From: Peribacillus cavernae
GTDB lineage: Bacteria > Bacillota > Bacilli > Bacillales > DSM-1321
NCBI RefSeq assembly: GCF_003989135.1
Contig: NZ_RYZZ01000029.1
Coordinates: 1-64,000 of the forward strand
Reading direction: 5' to 3'
Length of the DNA: 64,000 nucleotides
Shown: one piece after another, positions 9,520-19,429 of the stretch
Position numbering within the stretch: the stretch's first letter is position 1
Layout of the letters: every line of letters begins with the position of its first letter
Position numbers and translations under genes: made by a program
Notes under the pieces: model-generated
The model's database searches: none
Told to the model about the DNA's origin: nothing
Seen by the model: the letters and a program-made list of their open reading frames with translations, nothing else

Positions 9520-11145
9520 CTACTCATCCTCATCTTCTTCATGTTCAATTTCTAAGCAAGATAGGAGGTCATTCCAATTATTTGGATATGCATTACTTCC
9601 TTCCCAAACAGTGTCTCTTTGACCTTTGTATTTTACTGCAAGCTCCCATTGTGTTCCATCGCAAACGCAAGGATCAATATACTCACTGTTCCAATAATCA
9701 ACATGGATAGAATTGAATTTATCTAGTAGCTTACTTGTTTCTTCTTTTGAATACTTTTTTTCAATCGGAGCCTCACACCATAGGGTTGTAATCAAACATG
9801 CTGAATTTTCTTTGAAAATTAAACGATACGTATCATATCCCCCGTATCCACCAATTTCAAAGTAAATTCCCTCAACTTCTTGAGCAGAGCCATTAATATC
9901 TATGTCCTTGAGTCTTTTTAGCCATTTTAAGATAATACCTTCTTTAAAAAAGCTATGAAGCAATCCTTCACTAAATCTTTCTCCTCGAATTGCCCTCATT
10001 ATAAGTGCAAGGATACATTGGGCATCTAATAATTCTACCTCCGTATTTCGCATAACTCTTGTATTCCATTTAAGTCCGTTATCTTCTAAAATTGAACCAT
10101 AATTAGTGAGCTTATACTCTGTATGGCTTTGTGAAAAGTGATAGAATTCATCAACAAACATTTTTACTAGCTCATCATAATTTACAAACGGCATTTGAAT
10201 TGGGTGCTCAGAACTCCCATCATTTTTACGATCGAAAATCCAGTCACCAAAATTCTCAGTATCAGATAGTTTACCAATATATTTTGTGAGAACTTTAAAC
10301 TTACTATATGAATTTCCATCTTCAGCGAATTCCCGCCACTGATTAAAAATGGTGCTTAGCTCCTTATCAAGGTAGGTAAATGCCTTTTCTTTAATTTCTA
10401 AAGGGACTCCGTAATACGCTTCTGCAATAGCCCCAGTAATCGCTGTCAAAGTATCACTATCACCACCGACTGAAATCGCAGTACGAATAGCATCTTCAAA
10501 GGAAGTGGATTCCAAGAAGGCTACTATTGCCTGCGGTACCGTTTCTTGGCAAGTCTCATTAAATTGGTATGTTTCTCTGATTTCATCAATTGTGAAATCT
10601 AAAGAATAATAATTTCTATTAATCTTTTTTCGAATCTCACTTTTAGTAAATCCACGCCTCGCCATAAGTATTGCTACAGATGTAGCCTCAGCACCTTTAA
10701 TTCCCTCATCATGATTATGAGTTATCCCAGTGACGATTTCAGATAATCTGCATGCTTCACTTTCAGTCCTTGCAGCAAACCCGACAGGACTTATTCGCAT
10801 AGCCGCCCCATTTCCAAAACTATTATAAGGTTTAGGATTTTCACTAAAAACCCATTGTCCAAACATGCCACCATAACCGCAATTTGGATACTTACATCCG
10901 ATTTCCTTCATAAATTTAATGGTCATATTTTCAAGCAATGAATAATAATCACTATCGAAATCATACCCGCCAAATGAAGGCTCCATTATTTTCTCTGTTT
11001 CCATAATTGCTTTTGCAACGGCAAGACTCATAATGGTGTCATCTGTTGCTTGGCAATCATCACTAAACAAGTCAAAGTCCTTGCTTCTATGATTATTGAA
11101 TTCAAAACGAGAACCAACAATATCACCTATAATCGCACCAATCAT
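9520..11145 (-). CDS. ADP-ribosylglycohydrolase fused to DUF6508 and an unassigned C-terminal domain
   Basis: The 541-residue protein has three parts. Residues 1 to about 270 are an ADP-ribosylglycohydrolase (DraG/ARH fold), with GAIIGDIVGSRFE at the N-terminus, the metal-binding TDDT near residue 35 and GGDSDTLTAITGAIAEAYYG near 230; these motifs look intact. About 310-400 matches DUF6508, ending in ALIMRAIRGERFSEGLLHSF and GIILKWLKRL. About 405-541 is a separate domain with GGYGGYDTYRL and DGTQWELAVKY followed by GSNAYPNNW, plus an acidic tail; I cannot name it. The start is the ATG at 11145, preceded by GAAGGGGGAT. It lies 27 bp after the GmrSD-like gene in the same operon. The expected chemistry is removal of ADP-ribose from protein or nucleic acid; the target is unknown. 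Confidence 0.8.
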   Translation of the reverse strand: MIGAIIGDIVGSRFEFNNHRSKDFDLFSDDCQATDDTIMSLAVAKAIMETEKIMEPSFGGYDFDSDYYSLLENMTIKFMKEIGCKYPNCGYGGMFGQWVFSENPKPYNSFGNGAAMRISPVGFAARTESEACRLSEIVTGITHNHDEGIKGAEATSVAILMARRGFTKSEIRKKINRNYYSLDFTIDEIRETYQFNETCQETVPQAIVAFLESTSFEDAIRTAISVGGDSDTLTAITGAIAEAYYGVPLEIKEKAFTYLDKELSTIFNQWREFAEDGNSYSKFKVLTKYIGKLSDTENFGDWIFDRKNDGSSEHPIQMPFVNYDELVKMFVDEFYHFSQSHTEYKLTNYGSILEDNGLKWNTRVMRNTEVELLDAQCILALIMRAIRGERFSEGLLHSFFKEGIILKWLKRLKDIDINGSAQEVEGIYFEIGGYGGYDTYRLIFKENSACLITTLWCEAPIEKKYSKEETSKLLDKFNSIHVDYWNSEYIDPCVCDGTQWELAVKYKGQRDTVWEGSNAYPNNWNDLLSCLEIEHEEDEDE

Positions 11146-11172
11146 CAACTATCCCCCTTCCCACACTCTTTA

Positions 11173-13722
11173 TTAATCCACGGTATCGAGCGCATTTTTA
11201 AGTTTATCAAAATGGTTAATAAGCCATTCAAAATGTTGAATATACAATTCTGAGTTGTGTATATCTGCTTCAACTGAATATAGAATCCTTTTTGCTACAC
11301 TTTTTTCCCGGCTGGTGTACCACTCAAGGGAAATACCACATGAATTTTCAATCTTATCTTTTTTCGATTCAAGCTTTGAAAAAGACTCTGGGTTGTAAAC
11401 ATAAATCCCTATACGCAGTATTTTCTTTTTAAGAAGTTGAAAAAATAAATGGTAGTCAGGACTGCCAACTGTAACATCATACCAGTTTTGACCAAAAGGT
11501 TTTCTCGAACCAATATCTTCTGATCGGCCTTGTTCTGCACAATACCGAACAAAGGCAGTCCAAAAATCTAATTGTAAGTCTGTCGTTGCAGATGATAGTT
11601 CACCGTTTGCCGTTTCCACTGTACCAGGCATAATATCATCCTCGGTAATTTCAGGAACTTCATCTCTTGATTCGTTTACAAAAGAGATATGGAGCAGTTC
11701 AGTCATCTGATCTTCATCTTTAAAACGTATGTCCCAACGCTTCTCAATGAATTTTAGCATTTTCATACCACGTTTAAGGATACGCTCGGCATCCCAATCA
11801 GATTCATGAGACACTTCAATTTCAGAATGTGAACCATCTTGATAACCACGACGTCCATTTGTCTTTGATACTTTCTTATCTTCAAAACTATCATTCTGTA
11901 AAGCAGAATTTACACTCTGCGATAATGGTAGAAGATTTCCAAGGGAACCTGATAATATTTTGATTTCGCCATCCGTATATTGGCGGAACTGATTCCTCCA
12001 ATACCATTTAGTTGGTGTTTGAGGAAGTATATGCTCAATCGTAACTTTGTCTTTCTCTACTTTTGTAAAAGGTGTCCACCCAAGTTTTTCAATACCTGTT
12101 TGTTCAGCTTTTCCATATTCATATTCAAATAAAAGATAACGTAGATCACGCCAACCATAAAATCCATCACCATTGGAAAAATTTTTACCCATCCGAGTAA
12201 CAAATGTATCAATCGTGTACTCCATATCCCAGTCAGTTGTATCATTCAAAGATGTTGTAACTTGATCAATAGCCAGTTTTCCCATATATACTTCACGCGT
12301 TTTTCGGTAATAATGACTACTTTGATAGCTAGACTGATAAGCAGCCATTCTGAAAGATAAAAATATAAAACGTTCAATAGCGCAAAATAAATCGACTCGT
12401 TCGTTAGATGAAACTTCTTTATCTAACGAAAGTGATACAGTAACGAGCGGTCTAAAATAGCCAATTCCAATTCGATTAAGACGCTCTAACCAAAGTTTTT
12501 CTTCATGAGTTAAACTACTAAATTGCGGAAAATAAGAATAAAACCAGTATTTTGCTACATCTTTCAAACTATTAACATAATCTGCTATGTCCTTTGGTTC
12601 AAGTTTACTTATTGTTTTTACAGTAGCATCATCAGTAGGCTTCGGAATATCATCATCTTCATCAGCAAATTCTATATCTGTATTTTCTGGAATTTCTTCC
12701 TCAATCGCTTCAACCTGCTTATCAAATACATTTTTTGCGGAGAATTTATTCAGTAAGAATTTTATGTAGTCATCGCCTTTTTTACGTGAATAATTAAAAT
12801 ACATAATCCAATGAGCTCTTAAAAATTCATCATCAGAAAGTGGTGAATGTTGATTTCGGCCAAGCTGGTAATAAACCTCTTTCCATCCATCGTTTATTTG
12901 TTTTCTCATTTCTGCTTTATCCATCACATCCAATTGTGAATCATCATATAGCGTAGTCAAATATATAAGTCGATTCTTAAGTAATTCAAGATTCGTTAGT
13001 TTCTTACCTCGATTATTCATTGTCTCAAAAGCAACGAAAACATCGTAATCATCTTCAATTTCATGAATATTAAACATCAACTGTAACGTAAGTTTACGAA
13101 ATAAAATTTCTATACCCTCAATACCTTCAGTTACATACAGTTTTTCAAGGCAATCTGCAAAAAAGTCCTTTGCATATTTTAAATTTTGTGTGTAGTAAGT
13201 TTCATTTACCGCTCCGCTGTACGGCTCTTCATATACCCTAAAAATAAGATAATCAGCACTAGGATTATCTGTCTCATATCCAAACAAGTATGTTGTTATT
13301 AGGTTCTGTGGAGGGCGTTTCTGTGATATATATTTTGACCGTAAGGATTTTAAGGTTTGATAGCAAAGAACAATCTCATCTTCGCTTTTGTCAACATTAC
13401 ATTCTAGGTTCTTCACGAAAGATACTAACTCGTTTACAAGTATAGAAAAGGTGGTAAGACGTTGTTGTCCATCAACAACATGATAAGCTTTATAACCTGA
13501 TTCAAGCAGCCACTTATCGTTTCCCCAGCTTTTTGTTTCTGACTTTGGAACTGCTTTTAGAGAAAGTAACCCCGTATAGTGATATCTATCCTCCTGCAGA
13601 TTCATTACATCATCCCAAAAGTCCACAAGCTGGGCCTGCTTCCAAGCGTAACCTCTTTGATAATCTGGAATGCGAAACAATTTATTTTGATATAACTCAG
13701 AAAGTGATTGTAATTCGCTCAT
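11173..13722 (-). CDS. GmrSD-like nuclease (DUF262-DUF1524-DUF4268)
   Basis: The 849-residue protein starts with a DUF262 domain: [11 protein letters not shown] at 17-27, [10 protein letters not shown] with the catalytic DGQQR at 84-88, and [15 protein letters not shown] near 238. DUF262 is a ParB-like nucleotidase fold. A DUF1524 HNH nuclease core follows, with [10 protein letters not shown] near 562-570 and [15 protein letters not shown] downstream. The C-terminus (about 716-849) is DUF4268-like: [14 protein letters not shown] and [14 protein letters not shown]. This is the layout of modification-dependent type IV restriction enzymes (GmrSD, and related SspE/BrxU proteins), in which DUF262 hydrolyses nucleotide and DUF1524 cuts DNA. 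All key motifs appear intact. AGGAGA precedes the ATG. Confidence 0.85.
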   Translation of the reverse strand: MSELQSLSELYQNKLFRIPDYQRGYAWKQAQLVDFWDDVMNLQEDRYHYTGLLSLKAVPKSETKSWGNDKWLLESGYKAYHVVDGQQRLTTFSILVNELVSFVKNLECNVDKSEDEIVLCYQTLKSLRSKYISQKRPPQNLITTYLFGYETDNPSADYLIFRVYEEPYSGAVNETYYTQNLKYAKDFFADCLEKLYVTEGIEGIEILFRKLTLQLMFNIHEIEDDYDVFVAFETMNNRGKKLTNLELLKNRLIYLTTLYDDSQLDVMDKAEMRKQINDGWKEVYYQLGRNQHSPLSDDEFLRAHWIMYFNYSRKKGDDYIKFLLNKFSAKNVFDKQVEAIEEEIPENTDIEFADEDDDIPKPTDDATVKTISKLEPKDIADYVNSLKDVAKYWFYSYFPQFSSLTHEEKLWLERLNRIGIGYFRPLVTVSLSLDKEVSSNERVDLFCAIERFIFLSFRMAAYQSSYQSSHYYRKTREVYMGKLAIDQVTTSLNDTTDWDMEYTIDTFVTRMGKNFSNGDGFYGWRDLRYLLFEYEYGKAEQTGIEKLGWTPFTKVEKDKVTIEHILPQTPTKWYWRNQFRQYTDGEIKILSGSLGNLLPLSQSVNSALQNDSFEDKKVSKTNGRRGYQDGSHSEIEVSHESDWDAERILKRGMKMLKFIEKRWDIRFKDEDQMTELLHISFVNESRDEVPEITEDDIMPGTVETANGELSSATTDLQLDFWTAFVRYCAEQGRSEDIGSRKPFGQNWYDVTVGSPDYHLFFQLLKKKILRIGIYVYNPESFSKLESKKDKIENSCGISLEWYTSREKSVAKRILYSVEADIHNSELYIQHFEWLINHFDKLKNALDTVD

Positions 13723-13764
13723 AATTTTTCTCCTATTTCCATTAAAATTTAACTGTTTACTTTA

Positions 13765-13770
13765 ATTATA
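13765..13770 (-). promoter_or_regulatory. candidate -10 box for the nuclease/ADP-ribosylglycohydrolase operon
   Basis: A perfect TATAAT on the minus strand lies about 43 bp before the ATG at 13722. The sequence 17 bp upstream of it is a poor match to TTGACA, so a weak or activated promoter is possible. Confidence 0.35.
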
Positions 13771-14110
13771 CTGGATACACAAAGACCATACACGAGCTAT
13801 CGTAATTTTTCTTACACCGCCTACAATGTCTCCTTCAAACACAACCAAAATTTCGACTCCCTCTCGATTATCAACATAAAAACAACCCTTAAAAATGCGG
13901 TAAATAAGCCATTTCCAAGGGTTTCAACATTATTTTTGTATAACCAAGTAAACTCCTCCGAAAATACCCATTCCGAACCCGTATTCTTCCGTTGTCGATA
14001 ATATAAAGATTTCCTACCGAACCCCAATTTTGAGTGTTTTTTGATTCAAAATTGACCATTTTCCGTCTGTTTTCCCGCATTTTTTTCATAAAAAATCACG
14101 AGTTGAAAAG

Positions 14111-14247
14111 AGTTTTCCGACTGAAAAGAAACCGAAATAAAACCGTAAACCGAGACAGGACAAGGGTTTGTACCGAAAAAGACCCGAAAATTGAAAAAGT
14201 TTATTTTACCGAAAACCGAGTCTGAATCGGAAATGTTTATTTTAAGT
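14111..14247. repeat. diverged AT-rich repeat, copy 1
   Basis: Shared blocks with 15768-15890, in the same order, are GACTGAAAAGAAA, GACAAGGGTTT, GAAAAAGACCC, TCAGGGTCAGACT-like TCTGAATC, and TGTTTATTTTAA. Each copy lies just downstream of an rlmD-type 3' end on the minus strand. A short form of the TGTTTATTT motif also occurs near 15640 and 28270. Confidence 0.5.
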
Positions 14248-14268
14248 GAGAAATGTTTATCTTTGGGT

Positions 14269-14315
14269 TACAATTTTAACTCCAGCAGTGCGACCGTTTC
14301 AACGTGTGTAGACTG
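14269..14315 (-). pseudogene. C-terminal tail of an RlmD/RumA-type 23S rRNA methyltransferase
   Basis: The minus strand reads FQSTHVETVALLELKL then stop. This matches the C-terminus of RumA-family enzymes (PQTTHVExVALLEL). It differs at many positions from the tail of the intact rlmCD at 15901 ([18 protein letters not shown]), so it is not a recent copy. No further upstream homology is visible. It could be the end of a lost YfjO-like paralogue or a trace of integration at an rlmD 3' end. Confidence 0.5.
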
Positions 14316-14540
14316 AAATTGACAACACAAGGAGATGTTGGTGGGTTTATCAACAAATCCTATTTGGAACCTTACTAAAAGGAGCGACTAATAACAAACA
14401 TATAAAGCAAAAATTGGCGGGATGAGTCCGGTTCAATACCGCCTTCACACCAGCCAATTAACTGCTTAGTATAACCTCTAACTTTTGTAGGCACACCAGT
14501 TTAACGTCCTACTTCGCTTTTCCCTTGAATTGGGATACTT

Positions 14541-15515
14541 CTACTGTTCCTCCATTCCATCAAGATGCTTTGACCCAAAGTTATCGAGCAATGCACGCAC
14601 TTCATCTGTTGACTCTGTGCTCATTAATTGATTTCTTAATTCACTTGCCCCTCGAAACCCACGGACATATATCTTAAAAAAGCGATGAAGAGCCTTGAAC
14701 GAACGCAGCGAATATTTATCATGAAGATCGAGATGCAGCCTTAAGAGATCAAGCAATTCCTTACTACTATGATCTTTCGGCTGCTTTTCAAAGGCAAATG
14801 GATTTTTGAAAATACCACGCCCAATCATAACCCCATCAACACCGTATTGATGAGCGAGCTTTAAGCCAGTTTGACGGTCAGGGATATCCCCATTGATTGT
14901 CAAGAGTGTATCTGGTGCCACCTGGTCACGAAGCTTCTTAATCTCCGGGATTAGTTCCCAATGAGCATCTACTTTGCTCATTTCCTCTCTTGTACGCAGA
15001 TGAATGGAAAGATTAACAATGTCTTGTTTCAATATGTGTGTTAGCCAGTCGTGCCATTCGTCTACATCAGTGTAACCAAGCCTTGTCTTTACACTTACGG
15101 GCAATCCTCCTGCTTTTGCTGCTTGTATTAAACCTGCTGCAACTTCTGGACGACGGATAAGGCCGCTTCCCTTCCCATTCTGTGTCACATTAGGTACAGG
15201 ACAGCCCATATTGATATCCACACCCCGAAACCCAAGTTTCGCCATACCAATACTCATTTGCCGAAAGTATTCAGGCTTATCCCCCCATATATGAGCTACA
15301 ATTGGTTGTTCATCCTCTGTAAAAGTCAAACGCCCACGCACACTTTGGTTCCCCTCTGGGTGACAATAACTCTCCGTGTTTGTAAACTCTGTAAAAAACA
15401 CATCAGGTCTGGCTGCTTCACCCACTACATGGCGAAAAACAACATCCGTCACATCTTCCATTGGTGCCAGTATAAAAAAAGGTCGTGGTAAATCACGCCA
15501 AAAATTGTCTTCCAT
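14541..15515 (-). CDS. tRNA-dihydrouridine synthase
   Basis: The 324-residue protein is an FMN-dependent Dus enzyme, reducing uridine to dihydrouridine in tRNA with NADPH. It starts with [15 protein letters not shown], carries [19 protein letters not shown] with the catalytic Cys, VKTRLGYTD, and [12 protein letters not shown] followed by [14 protein letters not shown], which form the FMN-phosphate site. The start is the ATG at 15515; the TTG two codons upstream is too close to GAGAGGA. It is separate from the usual DusB gene context of bacilli, so it may be an extra Dus. It lies between rlmCD and the accessory region. Confidence 0.88.
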   Translation of the reverse strand: MEDNFWRDLPRPFFILAPMEDVTDVVFRHVVGEAARPDVFFTEFTNTESYCHPEGNQSVRGRLTFTEDEQPIVAHIWGDKPEYFRQMSIGMAKLGFRGVDINMGCPVPNVTQNGKGSGLIRRPEVAAGLIQAAKAGGLPVSVKTRLGYTDVDEWHDWLTHILKQDIVNLSIHLRTREEMSKVDAHWELIPEIKKLRDQVAPDTLLTINGDIPDRQTGLKLAHQYGVDGVMIGRGIFKNPFAFEKQPKDHSSKELLDLLRLHLDLHDKYSLRSFKALHRFFKIYVRGFRGASELRNQLMSTESTDEVRALLDNFGSKHLDGMEEQ

Positions 15516-15767
15516 ATTCAAATCCTCTCATTATGGGATATCAGTCCAACTCCTTATCCCAAAATTAAAAGCAAAATGTCCCTGCTTCTTTTACACTTAT
15601 ACCATGCTTAAGCACTTTTTAACAAACTGATTGGAAATGTTTATTTTTATAAGTTATTGTTTATTTTACCTTCACAATCTCTGTACTACCAAAATAAATT
15701 CCTGCTAAATTCTTCCCCATCAACCAGCATTCCACTGTTCGAGTTAAAATAAAGTTTTGCTAAAAAA

Positions 15768-15890
15768 GACTGAAAAGAAAATTGGAAGAGCACTGGATTG
15801 ACAAGGGTTTAACAGGAAAAAGACCCCGAATTCGCAAAAGTATTTTTTACGAATCAGGGTCAGACTGGCAATTGTTTATTTTAACTAGCA
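15768..15890. repeat. diverged AT-rich repeat, copy 2
   Basis: Matches 14111-14247 in ordered blocks (GACTGAAAAGAAA, GACAAGGGTTTAA, GAAAAAGACCC, CAGGGTCAGACT, TTTATTTTAA). On the minus strand it directly follows the rlmCD stop codon. An internal CCCGAATTCGCAAAAG / TTTTTACGAATCAGGG pairing could form a hairpin. Confidence 0.5.
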
Positions 15891-15900
15891 AGAGCATTTT

Positions 15901-17280
15901 TTAATTAAACATCTTCAATTCCAAATCCGTCACGACTTCTACGTGAGTAGTCTGCGGAAACATATCCACCGGCTGCACCTCAACCGTCTTATACCCGCCA
16001 TCCTCCAAAATCCGCAAATCCCGCGCCAGCGTTGCCGGATTACAAGACACATAAACAACCTTCTTCGGTTTCATATCAATAATCGTTTGCAGCAGCGCTT
16101 CGTCACACCCTTTACGCGGTGGATCAACAACCAGAACATTAGCCTTGTTACCCTGCTTGTACCATTCTGGAATAACAACCTCCGCTTCCCCGACTGAAAA
16201 TTCCGCATTATCAATCCCGTTCAATTCAGCATTCCTTCTTGCATCCTCAATCGCTTCTGGAATAACTTCAACGCCAAACACTTTCTTCGCCTTTTGAGCT
16301 AGAAACAAGGAAATCGTCCCAATCCCACAGTAAGCATCGATGACCGACTCTTCTCCAGTGAGCCCGGCATACTCTAATGCTTTGCCATACAGCACCCTAG
16401 TTTGATCTGGATTCACCTGATAAAACGACAAAGCCGAGATGGCAAATTTGACATCCCCAATATAGTCGTAAATCACGTCATTCCCCCAAAGCACCTTTGT
16501 TTTCTCACCGAGAATCACATTTGTCCGTTTTGAGTTCACATTATGCACAATCGACTTCACATGCGGCAGACGGACCACAATTTCTTCGACGATTTTATTT
16601 TTCTGAGGAAGGTCAGCTGTTCTGGTAATGACCACAACCATAAGCTCCCCTGTTGTTTTCCCATAACGAGCCATAATGTGGCGGAGAGTTCCTTTATGCG
16701 CTGCTTCATCATATGCCTGAATCCCCTGCTCGCTGCAAATTTCCTTCACAACCTGAATCGCTTCATTAACAGCAGGATGTTGGATCAAGCTTTCATTCGT
16801 ATCAACAATCTCATGGCTTCGCGGCTTAAAGAACCCTGCAATGAGTTTTCCGTCTTTTTCTCCGACCGGTACCTGTGCCTTATTTCGGTAATGCCACGGC
16901 TCTTCCATGCCCAGAATTGGGTGTACCTTGACGTCTTCCAATTTCCCAATTCGCGAAAGGACCTCACGTACTTGCTTTTCTTTAAATTGGAGTTGTCCTT
17001 CATAACTTAGATGCTGGAGCTGGGTTCCTCCATATTTATGTGTTTCAGAAGCGGGCACTTCAATCCGGTGCTCGCTTTTTTCGTAAAGTTTAATCAGTCG
17101 GCCAAATCCGTAGCCTTTATTGGTTTTGATCACTTTAATTTTTGCCTTTTCGCCCGGGAGCCCGTCTGGTATGAAGATTGGGTAACCATCTACCTTTGCC
17201 ACCCCTGCTCCATCATGGGTCAGATCCTCGAACGTCACATCTATATAATCATTTTTAGCGACTGGTGCTGTTTTTTTCAT
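15901..17280 (-). CDS. rlmCD: 23S rRNA (uracil-C5)-methyltransferase RlmCD
   Basis: The 459-residue protein is the YefA/RlmCD type, which in B. subtilis methylates U747 and U1939 of 23S rRNA. A TRAM RNA-binding domain occupies about 8-65 ([18 protein letters not shown] and [14 protein letters not shown]). The SAM-dependent fold follows, with [31 protein letters not shown] and the catalytic Cys413 in [13 protein letters not shown], then [11 protein letters not shown] at the end. The gene is intact and usually sits next to dagK (yerQ); here small genes have been inserted between them. Confidence 0.93.
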   Translation of the reverse strand: MKKTAPVAKNDYIDVTFEDLTHDGAGVAKVDGYPIFIPDGLPGEKAKIKVIKTNKGYGFGRLIKLYEKSEHRIEVPASETHKYGGTQLQHLSYEGQLQFKEKQVREVLSRIGKLEDVKVHPILGMEEPWHYRNKAQVPVGEKDGKLIAGFFKPRSHEIVDTNESLIQHPAVNEAIQVVKEICSEQGIQAYDEAAHKGTLRHIMARYGKTTGELMVVVITRTADLPQKNKIVEEIVVRLPHVKSIVHNVNSKRTNVILGEKTKVLWGNDVIYDYIGDVKFAISALSFYQVNPDQTRVLYGKALEYAGLTGEESVIDAYCGIGTISLFLAQKAKKVFGVEVIPEAIEDARRNAELNGIDNAEFSVGEAEVVIPEWYKQGNKANVLVVDPPRKGCDEALLQTIIDMKPKKVVYVSCNPATLARDLRILEDGGYKTVEVQPVDMFPQTTHVEVVTDLELKMFN

Positions 17281-17482
17281 GTGTACTTCCTCTTTCTATA
17301 AAGATCAATATCACATTTTACCATACATCGTTATAATTAAAAATTCATTCCGGGCTTAGTCACAAAACACCTAAACTCTTCATAAAATAATATAACAAAT
17401 TTTATCCCTAGAGCCTCGAGGTGTTATGTATAAAAATCCTATTTCTAAAGCAAAATAAGAAAAAATAGGTGAGGTGAGTAGA

Positions 17483-17698
17483 ATGGGATTATTCAATGCT
17501 ATATCTGCGTGGAATGCTTCCAGACTTGAGAGGCATGTTTCGAATATGGAGGAAAAGGGGTTATGTCCTGACTGTCGCGGCAGGGGGTTTAATGCCTATG
17601 CTCCGAATGAGTATAACTATTCGAACGTGTACGACTGCTCCGGATGCAATGGTACTGGTTCCTTTACCGACTGGGCTGAATCAAATGGACAAATCTAA
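17483..17698 (+). CDS. small DnaJ-type zinc-finger (CxxCxGxG) protein
   Basis: The 71-residue product contains CPDCRGRGF and YDCSGCNGTGSF, two CxxC(x)GxG motifs of the kind that bind zinc in DnaJ. There is no J domain. The N-terminus (MGLFNAISAWNASRLERHV) is amphipathic. The start is ATG 17483, with AGGTGAG five bases upstream; the GTG at 17474 overlaps that site. Similar small proteins occur in bacilli, but the function is unknown. Confidence 0.65.
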   Translation: MGLFNAISAWNASRLERHVSNMEEKGLCPDCRGRGFNAYAPNEYNYSNVYDCSGCNGTGSFTDWAESNGQI

Positions 17699-17730
17699 TG
17701 ATAGATGTCAAAACTAATTCAATTTTTAAC

Positions 17731-17782
17731 ATCCAAAAGGGCTGATTATGTTGGGAGATTCCCGCGAATCAGTCCTTTGGAT
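17731..17782. terminator. strong hairpin downstream of the zinc-finger gene
   Basis: ATCCAAA-AGG-CTGATT pairs with AATCAG-CCTTTGGAT across a loop of about 20 nt. There is no T run after it, so termination or mRNA 3' protection are both possible. Confidence 0.45.
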
Positions 17783-17876
17783 TGGAACAGTACAAGCTTA
17801 GCACTTCCGACGCAGGTTTTAACTTTAAATTGAAGGCATAATTAATTGTTTTTATTCATTTGCCTATGATCGATTT

Positions 17877-18383
17877 CTAAAGAGATTTATAATAAAAAAC
17901 GGTTGTATGTAGTTCCCCATTTGCTGACCGTGCATAGTTAGGGATTCGTCCCGATTCAACATAATCTATTGAAGTATAGAGGTGATTAGAAGGATCTCCT
18001 TCTCTTGTATCAAGAACTAAAAGCGACCTGCCTTCTTGTTTTGCTGTTTCTTCAGCTTTTTGCATTAATGAACGGCCAATACCATTACGTCTAAAATCAG
18101 GGTGGGTCATTAATTTTCCGATTTCCCCTCTATGCCTGCCGTTCTGCTGAGTGCATAAATGTAATTGGACGCTCCCAGCTATCTCATTGTTTATTTTGGC
18201 CACAAATAAAATCACATCAGGTTTTATTACAGTTTCCCAGTATTTTTTCGCCTCTGAAAGCTGCATTGGCGGCAGAAAACCAATGGACGCACCATCCTCA
18301 ACTACCCTTACCAGAAGCTCCGATAGCCTATCAATATGTACCCCAATTGATTTTACTTCTTCAATTTCCACTTCACTAAACAA
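17877..18383 (-). CDS. GNAT-family N-acetyltransferase
   Basis: The 168-residue protein has the GNAT acetyl-CoA site IGKLMTHPDFRRNGIGRSLM and the later motif HLYTSIDYVESGRIPNYA. The acceptor is unknown. The best start is TTG 18383 (MFSEVEIEEVKS), with GGAGGT seven bases upstream. A longer version from TTG 18419 has no properly placed ribosome site. The ATG after an upstream GGAGG closes after two codons. Confidence 0.75.
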   Translation of the reverse strand: MFSEVEIEEVKSIGVHIDRLSELLVRVVEDGASIGFLPPMQLSEAKKYWETVIKPDVILFVAKINNEIAGSVQLHLCTQQNGRHRGEIGKLMTHPDFRRNGIGRSLMQKAEETAKQEGRSLLVLDTREGDPSNHLYTSIDYVESGRIPNYARSANGELHTTVFYYKSL

Positions 18384-18462
18384 CACAAACACCTCCAATG
18401 GACTGCTTTCTTTATCCAACCATTCAAATAAGCCTCCTGTTTGTTAAAGAAGGAAAATTTGA

Positions 18463-18729
18463 TTATATCAAAAACTCCATATGTTTTTTTTCTTCTTTAT
18501 AATAATCCAATCTGTCTTGCAGAGTACCTGTATGGAATTCAAACTTATGGCCATCCAGATCAGTAAAGTAAATAGACTTTTTATCGCGCTCATCTCTCTC
18601 ACGACTTGAATTTACATGTAGGTTCTTTAGTTTTTCATGCATCTCATCGAAGTCTTTTTCGTCAATTGAAAAAGCTACATGTGTATAGGACTCATTTATT
18701 TCGTTTCTTGGAATATCTTTTTCTAAGTT
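18463..18729 (-). pseudogene. fosB: FosB-type metallothiol transferase, 5'-truncated
   Basis: The frame reads [20 protein letters not shown], then [41 protein letters not shown] and a stop. This is the C-terminal 88 residues of FosB, which inactivates fosfomycin by adding bacillithiol or cysteine. It keeps the metal-binding His of YTHVAF and the Glu of KFEFHTGT. The first 50 residues or so, including the first metal ligand, are missing. Homology begins exactly at the stop codon of the upstream acetyltransferase, which marks a deletion junction. No resistance activity is expected. Confidence 0.8.
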
Positions 18730-19258
18730 AACTGGATTTTAATATAGAATAAACATTTGTATCATAAGGAACACCATTTTGATACATATAGTTTCTTAAA
18801 ATCCCTTCTTTTTCAAAGCCTAATTTAATTAATAACTGATTAGAAGCATGATTATCAATAAAAACAACTGCCCCAATACGGGTTAAGCCAAGTTCATTAA
18901 ATCCAAATGAAACTACTTTTTTCACCGCTTCTGTAGCATACCTTTTTCTCCAGTAATCAGGATGGAGTTCGTATCCAATTTCAGCTCTCTTATATTTAGG
19001 TGACCAGGCATGAAACCCGATTGTGCCAATAATCCCTTCTTTGCCCTTTAATTCAATTCCCCATCTAATACCCCTTTTTTCGTTGTAGTTTTTAGAAAAA
19101 GCTTCAACAAATTGCTTTGCTTGGTCCAGGGTAGTTAATGTATCCTGTCCATAAAAACGTGTTACAGCATTATTAGAAAAGCAATTAAAGATTCCATGTG
19201 CGTCCTTTTCTGTAATTTCTCTTAAAATTAACCGCTCTGTTTCAAACACTGGAAACAT
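18728..19258 (-). CDS. GNAT-family N-acetyltransferase (RimJ/RimL type)
   Basis: The 176-residue protein begins with [16 protein letters not shown] and has [20 protein letters not shown] plus [20 protein letters not shown], the hallmark blocks of the RimJ/RimL (Acetyltransf_3) branch. This group acetylates ribosomal protein N-termini, antibiotics or other amines; the substrate here is unknown. AAGGAGAGG precedes the ATG. Its last codons overlap the junction with the fosB remnant. Confidence 0.82.
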   Translation of the reverse strand: MFPVFETERLILREITEKDAHGIFNCFSNNAVTRFYGQDTLTTLDQAKQFVEAFSKNYNEKRGIRWGIELKGKEGIIGTIGFHAWSPKYKRAEIGYELHPDYWRKRYATEAVKKVVSFGFNELGLTRIGAVVFIDNHASNQLLIKLGFEKEGILRNYMYQNGVPYDTNVYSILKSS

Positions 19259-19429
19259 TCTACCTCTCCTTTAATAAAACACCATTTATTTGCCATATTT
19301 CCGTATAAGTCAATTGGGTGTATCACAAACATTTTAACGTAAAACCCACGCTAAGACATTTCAGGTAGCAAAAAAAATGATTTTTCCTTCGCTAAGGGGA
19401 TAATCGTCTTCTTAGCCTATCACACCCAT

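Larger units (their letters stand above)
13800..14540. other. gene-poor stretch with diverged repeat and an rlmD-like tail
   Basis: No intact gene is visible. AT-rich sequence rich in CCGAA and TTTATTTTA motifs covers 13800-14250; the scrap of a methyltransferase tail lies at 14269-14315. I see nothing further up to 14540. Confidence 0.5.

Noticed and set aside
13821-14225. Several 60-70-codon frames on both strands
   Set aside because: They lie in an AT-rich repeat region with basic low-complexity translations and no start signals.
15258-15630. Plus-strand frames opposite the Dus gene
   Set aside because: Shadows of the conserved minus-strand Dus coding sequence.
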